Shown piece after piece: positions 5,415 through 6,176 of a stretch of DNA of 6,176 nt. The stretch spans positions 1 to 6,176 of the forward strand of contig JALHPH010000104.1 of NCBI GenBank assembly GCA_022842565.1. Direction: 5' to 3'. Under the pieces are notes generated by a model. The model saw only the letters and a list, made by a program, of their open reading frames with translations. It made no database searches and had not been told where the DNA came from. The stretch is from Fimbriimonadaceae bacterium (GTDB lineage Bacteria; Armatimonadota; Fimbriimonadia; Fimbriimonadales; Fimbriimonadaceae). Every line of letters starts with the position of its first letter. The first letter of the stretch is position 1. The translations under genes and the position numbers were made by a program.

Positions 5415-5606
5415 GTTCGGTGACGCTGGGGGCTCCTGGATACTCCGATCGTCAACTATCTGAACCAGCGCTCCGGTTGCAACCAGGGCGGATACCAGCT
5501 CATTCCGCGAGGATAGGTTATGACCGCATAGCATTGGGTCACCCTCCCGGTTCCTAACGATCCAGGCGTTCTCAGCCAGTTCTATGACGTAGGCCTTCTC
5601 TGCCAC
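5409..5606 (-). CDS. Small DUF2188-like protein, 65 residues
   Basis: The start is GTG 5606-5604, with AGGAA about six bases upstream; the frame opens further, to 5879, but that extension is an arginine-rich antisense shadow of the next gene. The protein (AEKAYVIELAENAWIVRN...) has a strand-strand-helix pattern with a conserved-looking W15 and G22, then SSRNELVSALVATG as a helix and VQIVDD as a last strand. The pattern resembles DUF2188-type small proteins, whose function is unknown, and it resembles the broken gene upstream at 5711-5937. Its TAA stop lies in an attC-like box, and it converges with the HTH gene. It is probably cytoplasmic: no signal or membrane segment is seen. The family assignment is tentative. 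Confidence 0.5.
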   Translation of the reverse strand: MAEKAYVIELAENAWIVRNREGDPMLCGHNLSSRNELVSALVATGALVQIVDDRSIQEPPASPNI

Positions 5607-5671
5607 GAGGATTCCTCGATTGGCGCCGCACGGCGACAATAACAAAGAAGGTTTGTGGCGTCGATAGGGAG

Positions 5672-5713
5672 AAGCGCTAGTCCACCAATGCCGCCGAGTT
5701 CTAGTGCGGACTA
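5672..5713 (-). repeat. Imperfect hairpin at the end of the frameshifted gene
   Basis: TAGTCCGCAC, starting at the TAG stop, can pair with GTGGACTA across an 18-base loop, leaving two bases bulged. No T-run follows and no attC core box is next to it. It may be a weak terminator or a chance match. Confidence 0.25.
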
Positions 5714-5937
5714 TGGCACGACTAGCACCCGGGTGACCGATTCGACGCCGCCGTGATAGGCGTACACCTCGCCGGTGCCGCCTCCGTCGCTGAGAACCAC
5801 TTCGAATCGTTCGCCTTTTGCATCGCGTGAGCGAGTTCGACTGCCGCTTCGCGATTCTCGGCGCTGAATACTGCTTCACCGGTCACTGTCTTTGCGAGCC
5901 AGGTCCCAGCGACCAGCTTCACGTAATACGTGTTCAT
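5711..5937 (-). pseudogene. DUF2188-like small gene split by a one-base frameshift
   Basis: The gene starts at ATG 5937 with an AAGG-type Shine-Dalgarno. It reads MNTYYVKLVAGTWLAKTVTG, then a helix NREAAVELAHA (29-39). In that frame it runs into an unlikely C-terminus. In the -1 frame, from about 5820, it continues as DAKGERFEVVLSDGGG and ends in VTRVLVVP at TAG 5713-5711. Joined, this gives about 75 residues with the strand-strand-helix-strand layout of DUF2188-like proteins, similar to the gene at 5409-5606. The total of 227 bases implies one lost base between about 5815 and 5835. No slippery heptamer is in frame, so it is a mutation or a sequencing error rather than programmed shifting. 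Function is unknown. Confidence 0.5.
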
Positions 5938-6176
5938 GGGTCGCCCTTCGCCGCGCAGGATGCGAAAGTCTCCGCGTGTGCGAAAAGGTCCCCGCCTTGA
6001 ACAGTACGCCGAAGGCGGTCATCGCAGGGTAGCCGTAGGTTGGCGGGCCCAGCAGGCGCAGAGGAGCGTGGAGTCGCAATATAGCGCTCATCACGTGGGC
6101 GCGCTGTAGGACGTCACCTACCTGGTGTTGGCTACGGCATGTGCGTGCCGCGGCTTCGGCGCGGCCGGTATATTTG
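5938..6176. other. No supported gene
   Basis: One minus-strand frame is open from the window edge to 5876 (AEAAARTCRSQHQVGDVLQR...), but it overlaps the start of the small gene at 5937, is arginine-rich and matches no family I know. The other frames close quickly. No attC with both core boxes was found here. Confidence 0.35.

Noticed and set aside
1..6176. CRISPR array or tandem repeats
   Set aside because: No regularly spaced direct repeats were seen; the repeated structures are single attC hairpins of differing sequence.
5876..6176. Edge-open minus-strand frame as a partial gene
   Set aside because: It overlaps the start of the small gene at 5937, has no recognisable domain, and its composition is that of a shadow frame.

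Overview
The window looks like part of a mobile integron gene-cassette array from a proteobacterium. Genes with a PEP-CTERM sorting tail, and the small HTH protein with an EFWSRVGVTQSGGSRYE core, fit betaproteobacteria best, but that is inference; the window has no rRNA, tRNA or housekeeping gene. No integron integrase gene (intI) or attI is visible. The array reads on the minus strand, from high to low coordinates, so any intI/attI would lie beyond position 6176.

Layout, following the minus-strand cassette direction. 5938-6176: no convincing gene. 5711-5937: small DUF2188-like gene broken by a one-base frameshift. 5409-5606: a second small protein of similar pattern, whose TAA stop lies in a degenerate attC-like end. 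5138-5335: HTH regulator on the plus strand, against the array, with a TTG start. 4483-4983: GNAT acetyltransferase, with attC 4406-4488. 3826-4395: HAD phosphatase shortened at its C-terminus at a core-site-like GTTGGAT. 3082-3753: PEP-CTERM envelope protein, with a well-formed attC at 3024-3087. 604-3029: a 2.4 kb cassette-sized unit holding, in antisense, a transposition module of a tyrosine recombinase and an IS91-family HUH transposase; it ends in attC 598-675. 1-577: PIN-domain nuclease, running off the left edge.

The most unusual part is the 604-3029 unit. Its two core boxes (GTTGGAC at one end, GTCCAAC at the other) are exactly complementary, as expected if the whole unit once existed as one circular cassette. 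The tyrosine recombinase inside is split into two frames at an A8 run (1471-1478). A -1 shift there joins the halves into a 304-residue protein with a complete R-K-H-R-H-Y active site; without it the product lacks the catalytic C-terminus. The recombinase stop and the transposase start overlap as ATGA, so the two are translationally coupled. Two frameshifts in one window also leave room for sequencing error.

The cassette genes have no shared pathway. They are the usual mixture of stand-alone functions: a nuclease, an acetyltransferase, a phosphatase, a secreted protein, a regulator and small unknowns. Several stop codons (GNAT, PEP-CTERM and probably the 65-residue protein) lie inside the attC R'' box, so these genes fill their cassettes completely.
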